A stretch of 64,000 nucleotides of DNA from an uncultured Phascolarctobacterium sp. (GCA_900541915.1 UQLS01000003.1:62001-126000); one strand, 5' to 3'. Shown: positions 25,001 through 35,055, numbered from the stretch's first letter. The notes: a model not told the origin generated them from the letters alone. A program made the numbers and translations.

Positions 25001-25042
25001 AAAAAAGGCTTCTGCAAACTTAATTGCAGAAGCCTTAATTTT
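25001..25042. terminator. Bidirectional terminator
   Basis: Stem AAGGCTTCTGCAA / TTGCAGAAGCCTT (25005-25017 with 25024-25036), with flanking A and T runs. It serves the Spy-like gene (+) and ecfT (-). Confidence 0.9.
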
Positions 25043-25711
25043 TTATACATGTTCAATCCAGAACGGATAGGTACTTAAAATAACAACCAAAAGCAGCACC
25101 AGATAATCAGCAGCTCTCAGCGGCTCTGAAGGCATATTCTTGTAAGTATTGCCGCCAAAGCCCTTCAGTTCCATACTGAGTGCCAAAGTTTCCGACTTGG
25201 CCACAGCACGCATAACCAGCGGACGAATAACAACCAGGTAAGCAAGAAAACGCTTAATGATATTGCCGCGATTAGAATAGCCACGGCAGCTTTGGGCATC
25301 AAGGGTAATAGCACTGTCAGTCAGAAAATTAGGTACAAAACGCAGTGCGGTAGTAAGCATAAAAGCATATTCACAGGGAAGATGAAATCTGTCTACCAAT
25401 GCTTTAGCAATATCCTGTATCCTTGTTGCAGCCAGCATACATAAAAAGGCCATGGTCATAACCAGCATACGCAGACCGCCGATCAAAGACTGCTCCAGCG
25501 GCGTACCGAACAGAAGCTGCAGCAGCACCATGGTACCGGTAAATACTGCAAGTCCGCCAATGGCAGCCATCGTCATCCTGTCATGCTTAATATACAAAAG
25601 CAGCGCCAGTTCTGTTACAAGGATAGTTGCCACCGCTTCTACCGGCAGAATAAATACCCAGGCAGTAACCGCAATTGTCACTATGATTTGTGTAAAAGCT
25701 GTAAGTTTCAT
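25043..25711 (-). CDS. ecfT: ECF transporter T component (EcfT)
   Basis: 222 aa, about five to six helices. Transmembrane coupling subunit of an energy-coupling factor importer. The two Ala/Arg-Gly-like coupling helices are visible (DAQSCRGYSNRGN and SMELKGFGG). The ATG at 25711 overlaps the upstream ATPase stop (ATGA). It is the last gene of S-A-A-T. Confidence 0.9.
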   Translation of the reverse strand: MKLTAFTQIIVTIAVTAWVFILPVEAVATILVTELALLLYIKHDRMTMAAIGGLAVFTGTMVLLQLLFGTPLEQSLIGGLRMLVMTMAFLCMLAATRIQDIAKALVDRFHLPCEYAFMLTTALRFVPNFLTDSAITLDAQSCRGYSNRGNIIKRFLAYLVVIRPLVMRAVAKSETLALSMELKGFGGNTYKNMPSEPLRAADYLVLLLVVILSTYPFWIEHV

Positions 25712-26517
25712 TTCCGGCCACCTTCTTTTATGCATACTGCCTCACAGAATTCTTCCGGCTGCGCAGCATCAATACCCAAAGCTGCTGCCAGCGATGCTAC
25801 TACCGGTCTGTGCAGCCCCCAACGCTCTACGGGATAATTACCGTTAAACAGCTCTTTTGGCGTACCATCAAAAACAAGGTTGCCATGATGCAGTACCAGT
25901 ACCCTGCGGGCATACCGACGCACAATTTCCATATCATGAGAAATAAGCACGATAGTCATACCACGTTTAGTATTGATGGCCTGCAGATATTCCATCATGC
26001 GTACTTTTTCCAACGCATCCTGTCCGTTAGTAATCTCATCCAGAATCAAAGTACGCGGATTCAAAGCCAAAGCTGCTGCTACGCCAAGTCTGCGTTTCTG
26101 CCCAAAAGAAAGCAGACGTGGATACTCTTCGCGCAGCTCCGTCAAACCCATAGCTTCCAGTGCTTCCAGGACTTGTCGGTCGATAGTTTCTTCCGTCAGC
26201 TTCTTTGCGCGCGGCCCGTAGGCTACTTCATCATATACGGTATCTTCCAGAATCTGTAAATCGGGATTCTGAAAAACATAACCAATTTTATCTGCCAAAT
26301 CAGCAGGCTCTTTTTTAACTATGTCCTCTCCGTCAATCAAAATCTGACCACTGCGCGGATGGCAAAGTGCCATAAAAAGGCGGCTCAAAGTAGTCTTACC
26401 GCTGCCGTTATGCCCGAGCAGAGCAACAAATTCTCCGTCTTCAATACGGATATCCATATCATTGATTACAGGCTGCCCGCGCAGATAGGCAAAGTTTACC
26501 TCTTTAGCTTCCAGCAT
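25708..26517 (-). CDS. ecfA: ECF transporter ATPase (second)
   Basis: 269 aa ABC ATPase. Walker A GHNGSGKTTLS, signature LSFGQKRRLGVA (Phe instead of Gly), Walker B TLILDEITNGQD (the D-loop Leu-Asp replaced by Gln-Asp) and switch His in LISHDMEI. The altered signature is common in one of the paired ECF ATPases. The coding region overlaps the first ATPase gene by one base. Confidence 0.92.
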   Translation of the reverse strand: MLEAKEVNFAYLRGQPVINDMDIRIEDGEFVALLGHNGSGKTTLSRLFMALCHPRSGQILIDGEDIVKKEPADLADKIGYVFQNPDLQILEDTVYDEVAYGPRAKKLTEETIDRQVLEALEAMGLTELREEYPRLLSFGQKRRLGVAAALALNPRTLILDEITNGQDALEKVRMMEYLQAINTKRGMTIVLISHDMEIVRRYARRVLVLHHGNLVFDGTPKELFNGNYPVERWGLHRPVVASLAAALGIDAAQPEEFCEAVCIKEGGRK

Positions 26518-27377
26518 CAGTCAGCCCTCCTCTCAAATTTATAGGTTTTCAAATCAGCCAGAGCATCCTGCTCACTGCGCCAATCGCCCAAGTCGACACC
26601 AAATTTTTCTTCCAGGCCAAGCTTAACCTGCCATAAAGAAGGCAATAAGCAACGCAGTTCCGGATCCGCATACATTTTCGGCGCAGCTGCTTCAAAGCTG
26701 TCACTAGCAATAACTCTGCCTTCTTTCAACGCAATCAGGTCTGTGACATAGGGCAATAAATAATCTGTGCGATGCTCTACCGCCACAATAGTAGTGCCAT
26801 AGGTTTTATGAATATCATATACCAGTTTATATAAGGAAATAGCTCCATCCGGGTCCATTGCCGAAACAGGCTCATCAAGTACAATGATTTCAGGATGTAC
26901 TGCCAGTGTAGCCGCTAAAAGCAGCCTTTGGCGCTGTCCGCCGCTCAGCTCATCCAATTGATAGCTTTCTCTTCCCGGCAGGCCTACATCTTCCAGAGCT
27001 TTTCTGGTACGTTCTGCTACTTCTTTGGCAGAAAATCCATGATTCAAAAGACTGAACGCAATTTCTTCCCCCGCAGTCAGAGAAACAAGCTGGCTTTCGT
27101 AATCTTCCATAATAAAGCCTACACGCATGGCAATATCCGATACACGGCGACCCTTAGTAGATTCGCCCAGTACTTTGACATCGCCGCTGTAACGACCGCC
27201 CATGTAATAAGGCACAATACCTGTCATAGCTTTGCACAGAGTAGTCTTGCCGGCGCCGCTGGGGCCAGCCAATACAGTGAAGCTGCCTTTGCGTACATTA
27301 AGATTAATGTCCTGCAGAACAATATCTGATTTTTTATAGGCAAAATAAAAATCCTGCAGCTGAATAGCACTTTCCAT
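26517..27377 (-). CDS. ecfA: ECF transporter ATPase (first)
   Basis: 286 aa ABC ATPase. Walker A GPSGAGKTTLCKAM, Q-loop MEDYESQ, canonical signature LSGGQRQRLLLA, Walker B IIVLDEPVSAMDP and switch His in VEHRTDYL. It pairs with the next ATPase as the heterodimeric motor. It overlaps the S-component stop (TAATG). Confidence 0.92.
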   Translation of the reverse strand: MESAIQLQDFYFAYKKSDIVLQDINLNVRKGSFTVLAGPSGAGKTTLCKAMTGIVPYYMGGRYSGDVKVLGESTKGRRVSDIAMRVGFIMEDYESQLVSLTAGEEIAFSLLNHGFSAKEVAERTRKALEDVGLPGRESYQLDELSGGQRQRLLLAATLAVHPEIIVLDEPVSAMDPDGAISLYKLVYDIHKTYGTTIVAVEHRTDYLLPYVTDLIALKEGRVIASDSFEAAAPKMYADPELRCLLPSLWQVKLGLEEKFGVDLGDWRSEQDALADLKTYKFERRAD

Positions 27378-27949
27378 TATCGTTCATCCTCCTGTACAAA
27401 AAAAAGTTTACGTACGGGCGCATATAACAGGAAAGTTATCAGCGCATTCAGCACACCTATTACCGCCACAACCGGCAGCATAGCATAAATCCACACGTTC
27501 AAAGGCAAGCCCAAAACAATTTTCAAAATAAAGGTAAAAAGACCGCCGCTGACGATAGTAGCTACAAAACCGGTAATAAACGGACGCAGTCTCCAGCTGC
27601 CAATACCGGCAGCAAACATAGCTTTTACCAGGATACAGCAAACCGTAGCACCTGCAATCTCACTGGCTAGATTTCCCAGTGGAAAGGCCGATTTAGAAGA
27701 AGGCACCAGTGTCAAGCCGGCAATAAAGCCTATGCCAAGTGCCTGAGACAGCTTGGGATTAGTCAAATTAATAACGATGGAATACATAGCAATCGTCCAG
27801 TTAGGAGTAACACCGCCAACATTAGGACTTACTGTATGCAGGATAATACCAATAGCCAGGAGCATAGCTGTAATTGCTACCCAGCGGTATCCATCCTGCA
27901 ATGGTTCTATTTCTATCAGCTGAGGAATATCCTTTTTCTTTTCATCCAT
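27377..27949 (-). CDS. ECF transporter substrate-binding (S) component
   Basis: 190 aa, six helices after a hydrophilic N-terminus. The GYRWVAITAMLLAIGIILH and TIAMYSIVINLTNP segments are typical of S components and recall TrpP/ThiW-type members, but the substrate cannot be assigned from sequence. It is the first gene of the S-A-A-T operon, so the motor is probably dedicated, although it may also serve solitary S components such as the ThiW-like protein at 52.8 kb. Confidence 0.85.
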   Translation of the reverse strand: MDEKKKDIPQLIEIEPLQDGYRWVAITAMLLAIGIILHTVSPNVGGVTPNWTIAMYSIVINLTNPKLSQALGIGFIAGLTLVPSSKSAFPLGNLASEIAGATVCCILVKAMFAAGIGSWRLRPFITGFVATIVSGGLFTFILKIVLGLPLNVWIYAMLPVVAVIGVLNALITFLLYAPVRKLFFVQEDER

Positions 27950-27989
27950 TTGTAACGCCTCACAATAATATTCTTAGATACTATTTTCG

Positions 27990-28018
27990 AGTATAACATT
28001 CAATCCAGCCACGGTCAA
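27990..28018 (-). promoter_or_regulatory. Promoter of the ECF operon
   Basis: Minus strand TTGACC (28018-28013) and TATACT (27995-27990) with a 17-base spacer, about 40 bases upstream of the first ATG. No riboswitch-like fold was seen between them. Confidence 0.8.
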
Positions 28019-28081
28019 CGCTGCGCGGATATTTTTATATTTTTTTGCAGACAGATTTATTTTTATAAGTTTTGTAACAAA

Positions 28082-28118
28082 AAACTCTGCTTTTCAATTA
28101 TATTGAAAAGCAGAGTTT
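28082..28118 (-). terminator. Terminator of fhs-folD-vanZ
   Basis: 17-bp stem (28082-28098 with 28102-28118) containing ACTCTGCTTTTCAAT, followed on the minus strand by a run of six Ts. Confidence 0.92.
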
Positions 28119-28138
28119 AGTTTATTTTTCATCAATAG

Positions 28139-28567
28139 TTAATGCCTGCTCCACTGCCAGATGCGATAAGCCAGCCACATGGACAAGGTACCGCTGAAAT
28201 CAAGCAACACATCATTAACTGCAGAAGTACGTCCAGCTGAAAAGCTCTGGATATATTCATCTGCAACTGCTGTCAGCAATCCATAAAAAAGTACATAGCC
28301 ATTAGCTGATCTGTTGGCAATTCTGAATTCGCTGAAAGTACGGCACAGCAAGCCGCCCTGCACAGCAAAAGCAGTAAAATGTGCCAGCTTTCTTATTAAA
28401 TGCTCCAGATTGCCATCCACAGAAATTCCCGCTATGTCTAAAAGCTGACCTAAAAACGCAGCAGCCATCGAACTCAGCCTGCCGGATTCTGACATGGGCA
28501 GCGAAGAACTCAAGAAAATCAGCATGGTAAAAGCTGCCAAGAGAATTACCCACAAAACCTTCTGCAT
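28139..28567 (-). CDS. VanZ-family membrane protein
   Basis: 142 aa with four helices. The short VanZ pattern is visible: KLAHFTAFAVQGGLLCR (conserved Lys/His-Phe) and ADEYIQSFSAGRTSAVNDVLLDFSG (Asp-Glu and the R.....D signature). Members are linked with glycopeptide tolerance or phosphate/lipid metabolism, but a general role is not established. It sits 10 bases after folD and closes that operon. Confidence 0.88.
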   Translation of the reverse strand: MQKVLWVILLAAFTMLIFLSSSLPMSESGRLSSMAAAFLGQLLDIAGISVDGNLEHLIRKLAHFTAFAVQGGLLCRTFSEFRIANRSANGYVLFYGLLTAVADEYIQSFSAGRTSAVNDVLLDFSGTLSMWLAYRIWQWSRH

Positions 28568-28577
28568 GATTTTCTCC

Positions 28578-29411
28578 TTATTTTGCGTAAGCAGCCAGGC
28601 ATTCCATAACCATCATATTACTGATAACACCAATACCACCAGGCACCGGTGTAAAAGCAGAAGCCTTAGCTGTAGCTTCCGGCGCAATGTCACCGACAAG
28701 CTTGCCGTCAACCTCATTAATGCCTACATCAACAAGGACAGCACCTTCTTTTACCATATCAGCAGTCACAAAACCAGCTTTGCCAACAGCCGCTATGATA
28801 ATATCTGCCTTTCTGGTAATATCAGCCAAATTCTCCGTTTTAGAATGGCAGATAGTTACAGTTGCATGCTTCTGCAGCAGCAGCAAAGCTACCGGCTTGC
28901 CAATAACATTACTGCGTCCGATAACTACGGCGTGCTTGCCTTTTAAATCAATCTTATAATGCTCCAGTGCCGCCATGCAAGCTCTTGCAGTACAGGGAGC
29001 CCAGCTTCTGCGTCCCAGATAAAGCTCCCCTGCATTGGTAGGATTCAGACAGTCTACATCTTTATGCTTGGTTACCGCTGCACCTACTGCATCACTGTTG
29101 ATATGCTTAGGCATGGGCATCATAGGAAGAATACCGGTAATATATCTGTTACGGTTCATCTTACGGATAAGGGTAATAACTTCCTCCTCCGCAGTTTCTG
29201 CCGGCATACGCACAACTTTTGCCGTAGCGCCCAGGCTCTCCGTAAGCTTGGCCAGTCTTTCTGTGTACACACAGGAAGCCGGATCATCACCTACCAGCAA
29301 AATAACCAGCGTAGGCTTATTGCCGCTTTCTTTAGCTGCTACTATGCTGGCAGCAATATTTTCCCGGTAAACATCGGCAACCGGCTTGCCTTTCATCAAC
29401 AGTGCTTCCAT
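28578..29411 (-). CDS. folD: Bifunctional methylene-THF dehydrogenase/cyclohydrolase FolD
   Basis: 277 aa. Interconverts methylene-, methenyl- and 10-formyl-tetrahydrofolate. It has the FolD pattern: the catalytic Lys of the usual YxxxK motif would lie near ASCVYTERLAKL (Y-T-E-R-L, an altered spacing), plus GRSNVIGKPVALLL nucleotide motif and TPVPGGIGVISNMM at the C-terminus. It follows fhs by 11 bases, so the two consecutive steps of one-carbon metabolism are co-expressed. Confidence 0.95.
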   Translation of the reverse strand: MEALLMKGKPVADVYRENIAASIVAAKESGNKPTLVILLVGDDPASCVYTERLAKLTESLGATAKVVRMPAETAEEEVITLIRKMNRNRYITGILPMMPMPKHINSDAVGAAVTKHKDVDCLNPTNAGELYLGRRSWAPCTARACMAALEHYKIDLKGKHAVVIGRSNVIGKPVALLLLQKHATVTICHSKTENLADITRKADIIIAAVGKAGFVTADMVKEGAVLVDVGINEVDGKLVGDIAPEATAKASAFTPVPGGIGVISNMMVMECLAAYAK

Positions 29412-29422
29412 ATCTTTACTCC

Positions 29423-31093
29423 TTAGAACAAACCACTGATTACACCTTCGTCACTGACATCGATTTTTTCAGCTGCAGGAACTTTCGGTAATCCGGGCAT
29501 AGTCATAATATCACCGGTGAGTACTACTACAAAACCGGCACCTGCCGCAATGCGGCAGTTTTTAATAGTAATTTTAAAACCGCTGGGACGACCTAACAAG
29601 GCAGGATCGTCAGAGAAAGAATACTGGGTTTTAGCCATGCATACAGGCAGAGAGCCATAGCCCATTTCTTCAAATTCTTTCAGTGCTTTATCTGCATCCT
29701 TGCTGTAATTAACGCCATCTGCGCCATAAATTTCTTTGGCAATAGTTTCAATCTTTTCTTTCAAAGACAGTTCGCTGTCGTACAGCGGATGGAAATCAGC
29801 AGCACCGCTTTCAGCCAGAGCAATTACTTCTTTAGCTAAGTCAATACCGCCTTCGCCGCCGCGGGCAAATACATCGGACAGAGCAACGTTGACGCCATGT
29901 TTTGCACAGTGTTCACGTACTGCTTCCAATTCTTCCGGAGTATCCTGAGCAAAGATGTTGATAGCAACAACCAGAGGTACACCGAATTTCTTAACATTTT
30001 CAATATGTTTTTCCAGATTTACGATACCTTTTTTAACTGCTTCCACATTAGGAACAGCAAGTTCTGTTTTAGGCACGCCGCCGTGCATCTTCAATGCGCG
30101 TACAGTTGCCACCAATACTACCGCATCAGGTTTCAGTCCTGCATAACGGCATTTAATATCAAAGAATTTTTCTGCGCCCAGGTCTGCGCCAAAACCAGCT
30201 TCGGTAATGGTATAATCAGCCAGTTTCATAGCTGTCTTAGTAGCCATAACGCTGTTGCAGCCGTGAGCAATATTAGCGAAAGGACCGCCGTGAATAATAG
30301 CAGGTACGTTTTCCAGTGTCTGTACCATATTAGGTTTAACAGCATCTTTCAGAAGAGCTGCCATAGCACCATGTGCTTTAAGCTGTCCGGCAGTAACCGG
30401 TTTGCCGCTATAATCATACGCAACAATAATTTTGCTGAGACGTTCTTTAAGGTCATGAAGATCTGTAGCCAGGCAGAGAATAGCCATTACTTCAGAAGCA
30501 ACAGTAATATCAAAACCATCCTGACGCGGAACACCATGTGCCTTGCCGCCTAAACCAACAACAATATTGCGCAGTTCACGGTCATTCATATCAACAACGC
30601 GTTTCCATACGATACGGCGCGGGTCAATATTTAAAGTGTTACCCTGCTGAATATGGTTATCCAGCATAGCACTCAGCAGCATATGAGCAGAAGTGATAGC
30701 ATGGAAGTCACCGGTAAAATGGAGATTGATATCTTCCATCGGTACTACCTGAGAATAACCGCCGCCTGCAGCGCCGCCTTTAATACCCATGCAGGGACCA
30801 AGAGAAGGCTCACGCAATGCTACAATTACCTTTTTATCCAGCTTTGCCAATCCCTGAGCCAGGCCTACAGTAGTAGTAGACTTGCCTTCACCTGCGGGAG
30901 TAGGTGTAATAGCAGTTACCAGAATCAGCTTACCTGCCTGCTTAACTTCCAAAGAGCGGATAAGATCCATGGATAATTTAGCTTTGTAACGTCCATACAT
31001 TTCAATATCATCTTCGCTGATGCCAAGTTTAGCAGCAACCTCGGTAATTTTCAGCATTTTAGCCTGCTGAGCAATTTCAATATCAGACAACAT
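29423..31093 (-). CDS. fhs: Formate-tetrahydrofolate ligase
   Basis: 556 aa, the usual length. Makes 10-formyl-THF from formate and ATP. ITPTPAGEGKSTTTVGLAQGL is the family's ATP-binding signature, and the regions VALREPSLGPCMGIKGGA and FHAITSAHMLLSA are intact. A GGAGGAGGG site precedes the ATG. It leads the operon fhs-folD-vanZ. In a fermenter it assimilates formate for purines or runs the reverse reaction to make ATP. Confidence 0.97.
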   Translation of the reverse strand: MLSDIEIAQQAKMLKITEVAAKLGISEDDIEMYGRYKAKLSMDLIRSLEVKQAGKLILVTAITPTPAGEGKSTTTVGLAQGLAKLDKKVIVALREPSLGPCMGIKGGAAGGGYSQVVPMEDINLHFTGDFHAITSAHMLLSAMLDNHIQQGNTLNIDPRRIVWKRVVDMNDRELRNIVVGLGGKAHGVPRQDGFDITVASEVMAILCLATDLHDLKERLSKIIVAYDYSGKPVTAGQLKAHGAMAALLKDAVKPNMVQTLENVPAIIHGGPFANIAHGCNSVMATKTAMKLADYTITEAGFGADLGAEKFFDIKCRYAGLKPDAVVLVATVRALKMHGGVPKTELAVPNVEAVKKGIVNLEKHIENVKKFGVPLVVAINIFAQDTPEELEAVREHCAKHGVNVALSDVFARGGEGGIDLAKEVIALAESGAADFHPLYDSELSLKEKIETIAKEIYGADGVNYSKDADKALKEFEEMGYGSLPVCMAKTQYSFSDDPALLGRPSGFKITIKNCRIAAGAGFVVVLTGDIMTMPGLPKVPAAEKIDVSDEGVISGLF

Positions 31094-31183
31094 AATGAAC
31101 CCTCCTCCAATATTTTATAAATCCGTAATTATTGATACTTCTGTACTAAGGCAGCTTTTTCCTGCCAGCAGCAAAACATTTTC

Positions 31184-33199
31184 CTATTTAAACCAGATTT
31201 CAACCACTGTACCCTCGTCAACCTCAGTTCCGGCAGTTGGCTTCTGCTGATAAGCCGTACCACTGCCATAAGGCTGCAGGCGCAGCTTGCCATATTGCAA
31301 AAGTTCCGCAGCCTTACGCATATTGATACCGGAAAAATCAGGCAGCTTAACCTTACCATTAGGCAAAATCTGCATTTCGGGCATCTTCTGCGGTGCTTTA
31401 GCCAAGGCGTTCTGCTGCTGATTCATCTCGTTAAAAGAAGGTAAGCCTTCACTGCTTGCCGGCTGTATACCCTTGGCCACAAGAATCTGCTGCAGCGTAT
31501 CACGGAAGATAGGTGCAGAAACCTGCGAACCATAGAAAGCTCCCTGTGGCGTATCAAGCATTACCAGCATAGCATACTTAGGTTTATCTGCAGGCACAAA
31601 ACCTACAAAAGACGCAATGTATTCGCCAGCTGCATAACCGCCGCCTTCAGCCAGCTTTTCAGCAGTACCGGTTTTACCGGCAATACGATAGCCGCGAATA
31701 GCAGCCGGTTTACCGCCGCCTTCACTTACTACCTTTTTCATCATCCCGCGCATCTGAGCAGCTACCTGCTCGGTAATCACACGGCTGACAATTTTCTTTT
31801 CGCCCTTCTGGACGATATTACCATCTGCATCCACAATTTCTTTAACAATATACGGCTGCAGCAGTTCACCGCCATTGGCAATGGCACAGATAGCACGCAG
31901 CATCTGCAGAGGTGTTACGGCAATACCCTGACCAATCGCCATAGTAGCTATATCAGGTTCATACATATCTTCTGGGCGATAAAGAATGCCTGATTCCTCA
32001 CCCGGCAAGTCAACGCCCGTCGGCTTGCCAAAGCCGAATTTCTTACTGTATTCAATCAAACGTTCCGCACCCAGCTTCATGCCCAGCTGAACCATACCGG
32101 TATTGATGGAGAACTTGATAACCTCTGTAAAGGGCACTAATCCCATACCCTCGCCATCCCAGTTATGGATAATACGGTCGGCAATCTTGATGCTGCCGTT
32201 ATCCTGAATCAACGTTTCAGGAGTAATTACACCTTCCGTCAGGCCCATGCAGCCAACAATTGGCTTAAATACGGAGCCAGGCTCATAAATCATGGATACA
32301 GCCTTATTATTCCAGCTGGCAGGCGGATATTTATAAAAAACATTAGGGTCAAAGGTAGGACGGCTGGCCATACCAAGTATTTCACCTGTATACGGGTCCA
32401 TGATGATGGCTGCGGCACCTTTCGCCTTAGTGCGTTTAATAGCATCATCCATGGCATCTTCCAGCACATACTGCATCTTACTGTCCAAAGTTAAATATAC
32501 AGTAGAAAGATTGCTCTTTTGCTCACCCTTTTCATAATCGCGCCCCAATATTTTATTCCCGGCCAAATCATAAAAGGCTTTATATTTTGTTTCTTTACCC
32601 TGCAACACCGAATCCAGCTGCAGCTCAATACCGCTCAGGCCCTTATCATCAGTGCCTACAAAACCGATAACCTGCGCCGCAGCATGCTGCTTGGTATAGT
32701 AACGCTTGCTTTCCTTTAGGAAATGGAGCCCCGGCAGCTTGTTATCTTTGATAATCTTCTGCACGGCTTCATACTCTTTGGGCTCCATAGCCCTTTTTAT
32801 ATAAATAAAATGCAGTTGCTCATTAAAATCTTTATACAGCTGCGCCGCATCCATTTTCAGTACCGGGGCCAAAAGCTCTGCGCTCAACTTCCGTACATCG
32901 CGGCCAGGCTTGTTTTTACGGTCTTCCTCGGAATCTTCCATCGCTAACGGGTCTGCATACAGTGTTCCCGTCATAATGCTGACAGCAAGCTCTTCACCAT
33001 TACGGTCCACAATCTTGCCACGGGGATTTTTCTGCATTCCGCTGGCAGTAAGCTTATCTGCAGCTTTCTGCGATAATTCCTGCGCTTTGACCAGCTGCAG
33101 CCAGCCCAAACGTCCCACAACCAATACCGCCAGCGTAACCAGTACTAATGACAGAATCGCGTAACGGCCAACAGGATTTACATGAAAGCGTTTTCTCAT
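31184..33199 (-). CDS. Penicillin-binding transpeptidase (FtsI/SpoVD class B) with PASTA domain
   Basis: 671 aa. N-terminal membrane anchor (about 15-35), a PBP dimerisation domain and a transpeptidase domain with SVFK (active-site Ser), SIN and KTGTAEK motifs. The last about 60 residues form one PASTA domain (KLPDFSGINMRKAAELL...). It crosslinks peptidoglycan, most likely at the septum. It begins 6 bases after the RodA/FtsW gene, its glycosyltransferase partner, and is outside a dcw cluster. A PASTA tail is typical of Firmicutes, including SpoVD. Confidence 0.93.
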   Translation of the reverse strand: MRKRFHVNPVGRYAILSLVLVTLAVLVVGRLGWLQLVKAQELSQKAADKLTASGMQKNPRGKIVDRNGEELAVSIMTGTLYADPLAMEDSEEDRKNKPGRDVRKLSAELLAPVLKMDAAQLYKDFNEQLHFIYIKRAMEPKEYEAVQKIIKDNKLPGLHFLKESKRYYTKQHAAAQVIGFVGTDDKGLSGIELQLDSVLQGKETKYKAFYDLAGNKILGRDYEKGEQKSNLSTVYLTLDSKMQYVLEDAMDDAIKRTKAKGAAAIIMDPYTGEILGMASRPTFDPNVFYKYPPASWNNKAVSMIYEPGSVFKPIVGCMGLTEGVITPETLIQDNGSIKIADRIIHNWDGEGMGLVPFTEVIKFSINTGMVQLGMKLGAERLIEYSKKFGFGKPTGVDLPGEESGILYRPEDMYEPDIATMAIGQGIAVTPLQMLRAICAIANGGELLQPYIVKEIVDADGNIVQKGEKKIVSRVITEQVAAQMRGMMKKVVSEGGGKPAAIRGYRIAGKTGTAEKLAEGGGYAAGEYIASFVGFVPADKPKYAMLVMLDTPQGAFYGSQVSAPIFRDTLQQILVAKGIQPASSEGLPSFNEMNQQQNALAKAPQKMPEMQILPNGKVKLPDFSGINMRKAAELLQYGKLRLQPYGSGTAYQQKPTAGTEVDEGTVVEIWFK

Positions 33200-33205
33200 C
33201 TGCCG

Positions 33206-34372
33206 TTACCTCCTGCCTACAACCCGCAAATCTGAACGTCTTGTCTGCGGTGAAAGTTGTTCCGTTTCCTGCTGCTGACGCTGTTTCATCTCTTCATTGT
33301 ATACAGACAAAGCAAGTCCTATACCTGCCATGGAAACCAGCATCGCCGTGCCGCCGTAACTTATAAATACCAGCGGCACACCGATAACCGGAAAAATTCC
33401 GCACACCATAGCCATATTGGCAACAGCCTGCCCCACAATCAGAAAGCTGACGCCAGTTACCAGCAGAAAACCGCGTTTATCTCTCGTGCTTACAGCAATT
33501 TTAAAAAAGGCACATCCCATCAGCAGGAAAAGAATAATCAGCACAGCGGCTCCGAGAAAGCCATTTTCCTGACAAAATACGGCAAAGGCAAAGTCAGTAT
33601 GTGATTCCGGCAGATACAGATATTTACCGCTGCCCTGGCCCCAATCAGCGCCAAAAAGTCCGCCGCTGCCGATAGTCAGCAAGGAAAGTACCATCTGATA
33701 GCCGGCCCCTACTTCGTCCAGCCAGGGATCAAACCATACCTTAATACGTTCAAGTCTGTATGGGGTCGATAAAGTAAAGAGCACCGCACCCGCCATACCG
33801 ACGCCAAGGATAGTAAAGATTTCTTTGTAGGAAATGCCTGCCACAATATAAACACACAGCATCAGCGCAAAAATAATTGCTGCTGTACCAAGGTCAGGCT
33901 GCACATATACCAGTGCTGACAATATAACTGCCGCTAAAAATCCCTTGCTGCCTTTACCGCTGATCAGACTGATGTATTCACCTTTCTGCAGCATATTGCC
34001 TAACAGTTTAGCAGAAAACATGATGACAACCAGCTTCGCCAGTTCTGACGGCTGAATGGAAATAGGACCCAGATAAAGCCAACGCTGCGCACCTTTGTTG
34101 ACTGCACCGATAGCATCTACCAACAACAAGAGTCCTAACACACCAACATAAGCCAGCTGCAGTATATTACTCCGCAAAAAGAACCGGTAATCCTTCTTAC
34201 TGATATAGTACATAACAGCAAAACCGATAATGCCATAGGCAAAATGCCTGATAAAATAAGCATAACCGCTTTCCAGATAGCTGGCACTCAGTACGTTGAT
34301 AGCACCAATACTTATCAGAATAATTACCAGAAAATATATTAACTTCTTAGGATTATTCAGTAATGCAAACAT
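33206..34372 (-). CDS. SEDS peptidoglycan polymerase (FtsW/RodA)
   Basis: 388 aa, ten helices. SEDS motifs are visible: KGAQRWLYLGPISIQPSELAKL with the catalytic-type Asp later in ESHTDFAFAVFCQENGF, and the C-terminal GIFPVIGVPLVFISYGGTAML. Length and tail do not decide between FtsW and RodA; the adjacent class B PBP with PASTA suggests a septal FtsW pair. Member of M23-trmB-SEDS-PBP. Confidence 0.93.
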   Translation of the reverse strand: MFALLNNPKKLIYFLVIILISIGAINVLSASYLESGYAYFIRHFAYGIIGFAVMYYISKKDYRFFLRSNILQLAYVGVLGLLLLVDAIGAVNKGAQRWLYLGPISIQPSELAKLVVIMFSAKLLGNMLQKGEYISLISGKGSKGFLAAVILSALVYVQPDLGTAAIIFALMLCVYIVAGISYKEIFTILGVGMAGAVLFTLSTPYRLERIKVWFDPWLDEVGAGYQMVLSLLTIGSGGLFGADWGQGSGKYLYLPESHTDFAFAVFCQENGFLGAAVLIILFLLMGCAFFKIAVSTRDKRGFLLVTGVSFLIVGQAVANMAMVCGIFPVIGVPLVFISYGGTAMLVSMAGIGLALSVYNEEMKQRQQQETEQLSPQTRRSDLRVVGRR

Positions 34373-34399
34373 TTTCTTCCTTATTGCTTGACAATGGCT

Positions 34400-35038
34400 T
34401 TAGAATACTACCTCACAGAAATTGATAGGCGTACCTAAAGCACTGAATTTCTGTTCATACTCCGTCTGTACAGGATTGTCATATTCAGAATGATGTAAAT
34501 CATAGCTCAACGCAATAATTTCCAGACCAAACTCTTTAAATTCTTCCACAGAAAAATCAAATAAGCCACGATTATCAGTTTTAAAACGCAGATGTCCGCC
34601 CTTACCTAAAAGCTGACTGTACTTTGCCAAAAAGTTGCGATGAGTCAGCCTTCTCTTAGCATGACGAGCCTTTGGCCAGGGATCGCTGAAATTAAGGTAC
34701 AATTCCTTGATTTCACCAGGTTCGAACCAGTCGGTAATATTCTCTGCATTAGCACAGATGATTCTGACATTATCCAGCTGCTTTTCTTTAGCCGCTTTAG
34801 CCGGATAATACGCCACATCCTGCTGAGTTTCTACGCCGATGAAAGCTTTATCGGGATTAAGCTCGGCCATGCCGATTGTAAAACGTCCTTTGCCGCAGCC
34901 TATTTCCAGACACAGTTTCTTGCCGGGAAATATCTCCTGCCATTTACCCTTAAATTTTTCCAAATCATGCATATAGACATACTCGTCCTGCAGTTCCTTA
35001 ATAGCTTCTTCAATCCAGGGTTTCTTTCTTAAACGCAT
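34400..35038 (-). CDS. trmB: tRNA (guanine-N7-)-methyltransferase TrmB
   Basis: 212 aa. Methylates G46 of tRNAs. SAM-binding LEIGCGKGRF, the family motif NFSDPWPKARHAKRRLTHRNFL and the C-terminal GTPINFCEVVF match TrmB. Spaced 17 and 27 bases from its neighbours inside an envelope operon, an arrangement that looks incidental. Confidence 0.96.
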   Translation of the reverse strand: MRLRKKPWIEEAIKELQDEYVYMHDLEKFKGKWQEIFPGKKLCLEIGCGKGRFTIGMAELNPDKAFIGVETQQDVAYYPAKAAKEKQLDNVRIICANAENITDWFEPGEIKELYLNFSDPWPKARHAKRRLTHRNFLAKYSQLLGKGGHLRFKTDNRGLFDFSVEEFKEFGLEIIALSYDLHHSEYDNPVQTEYEQKFSALGTPINFCEVVF

Positions 35039-35055
35039 AATAACCTCTCATTCTT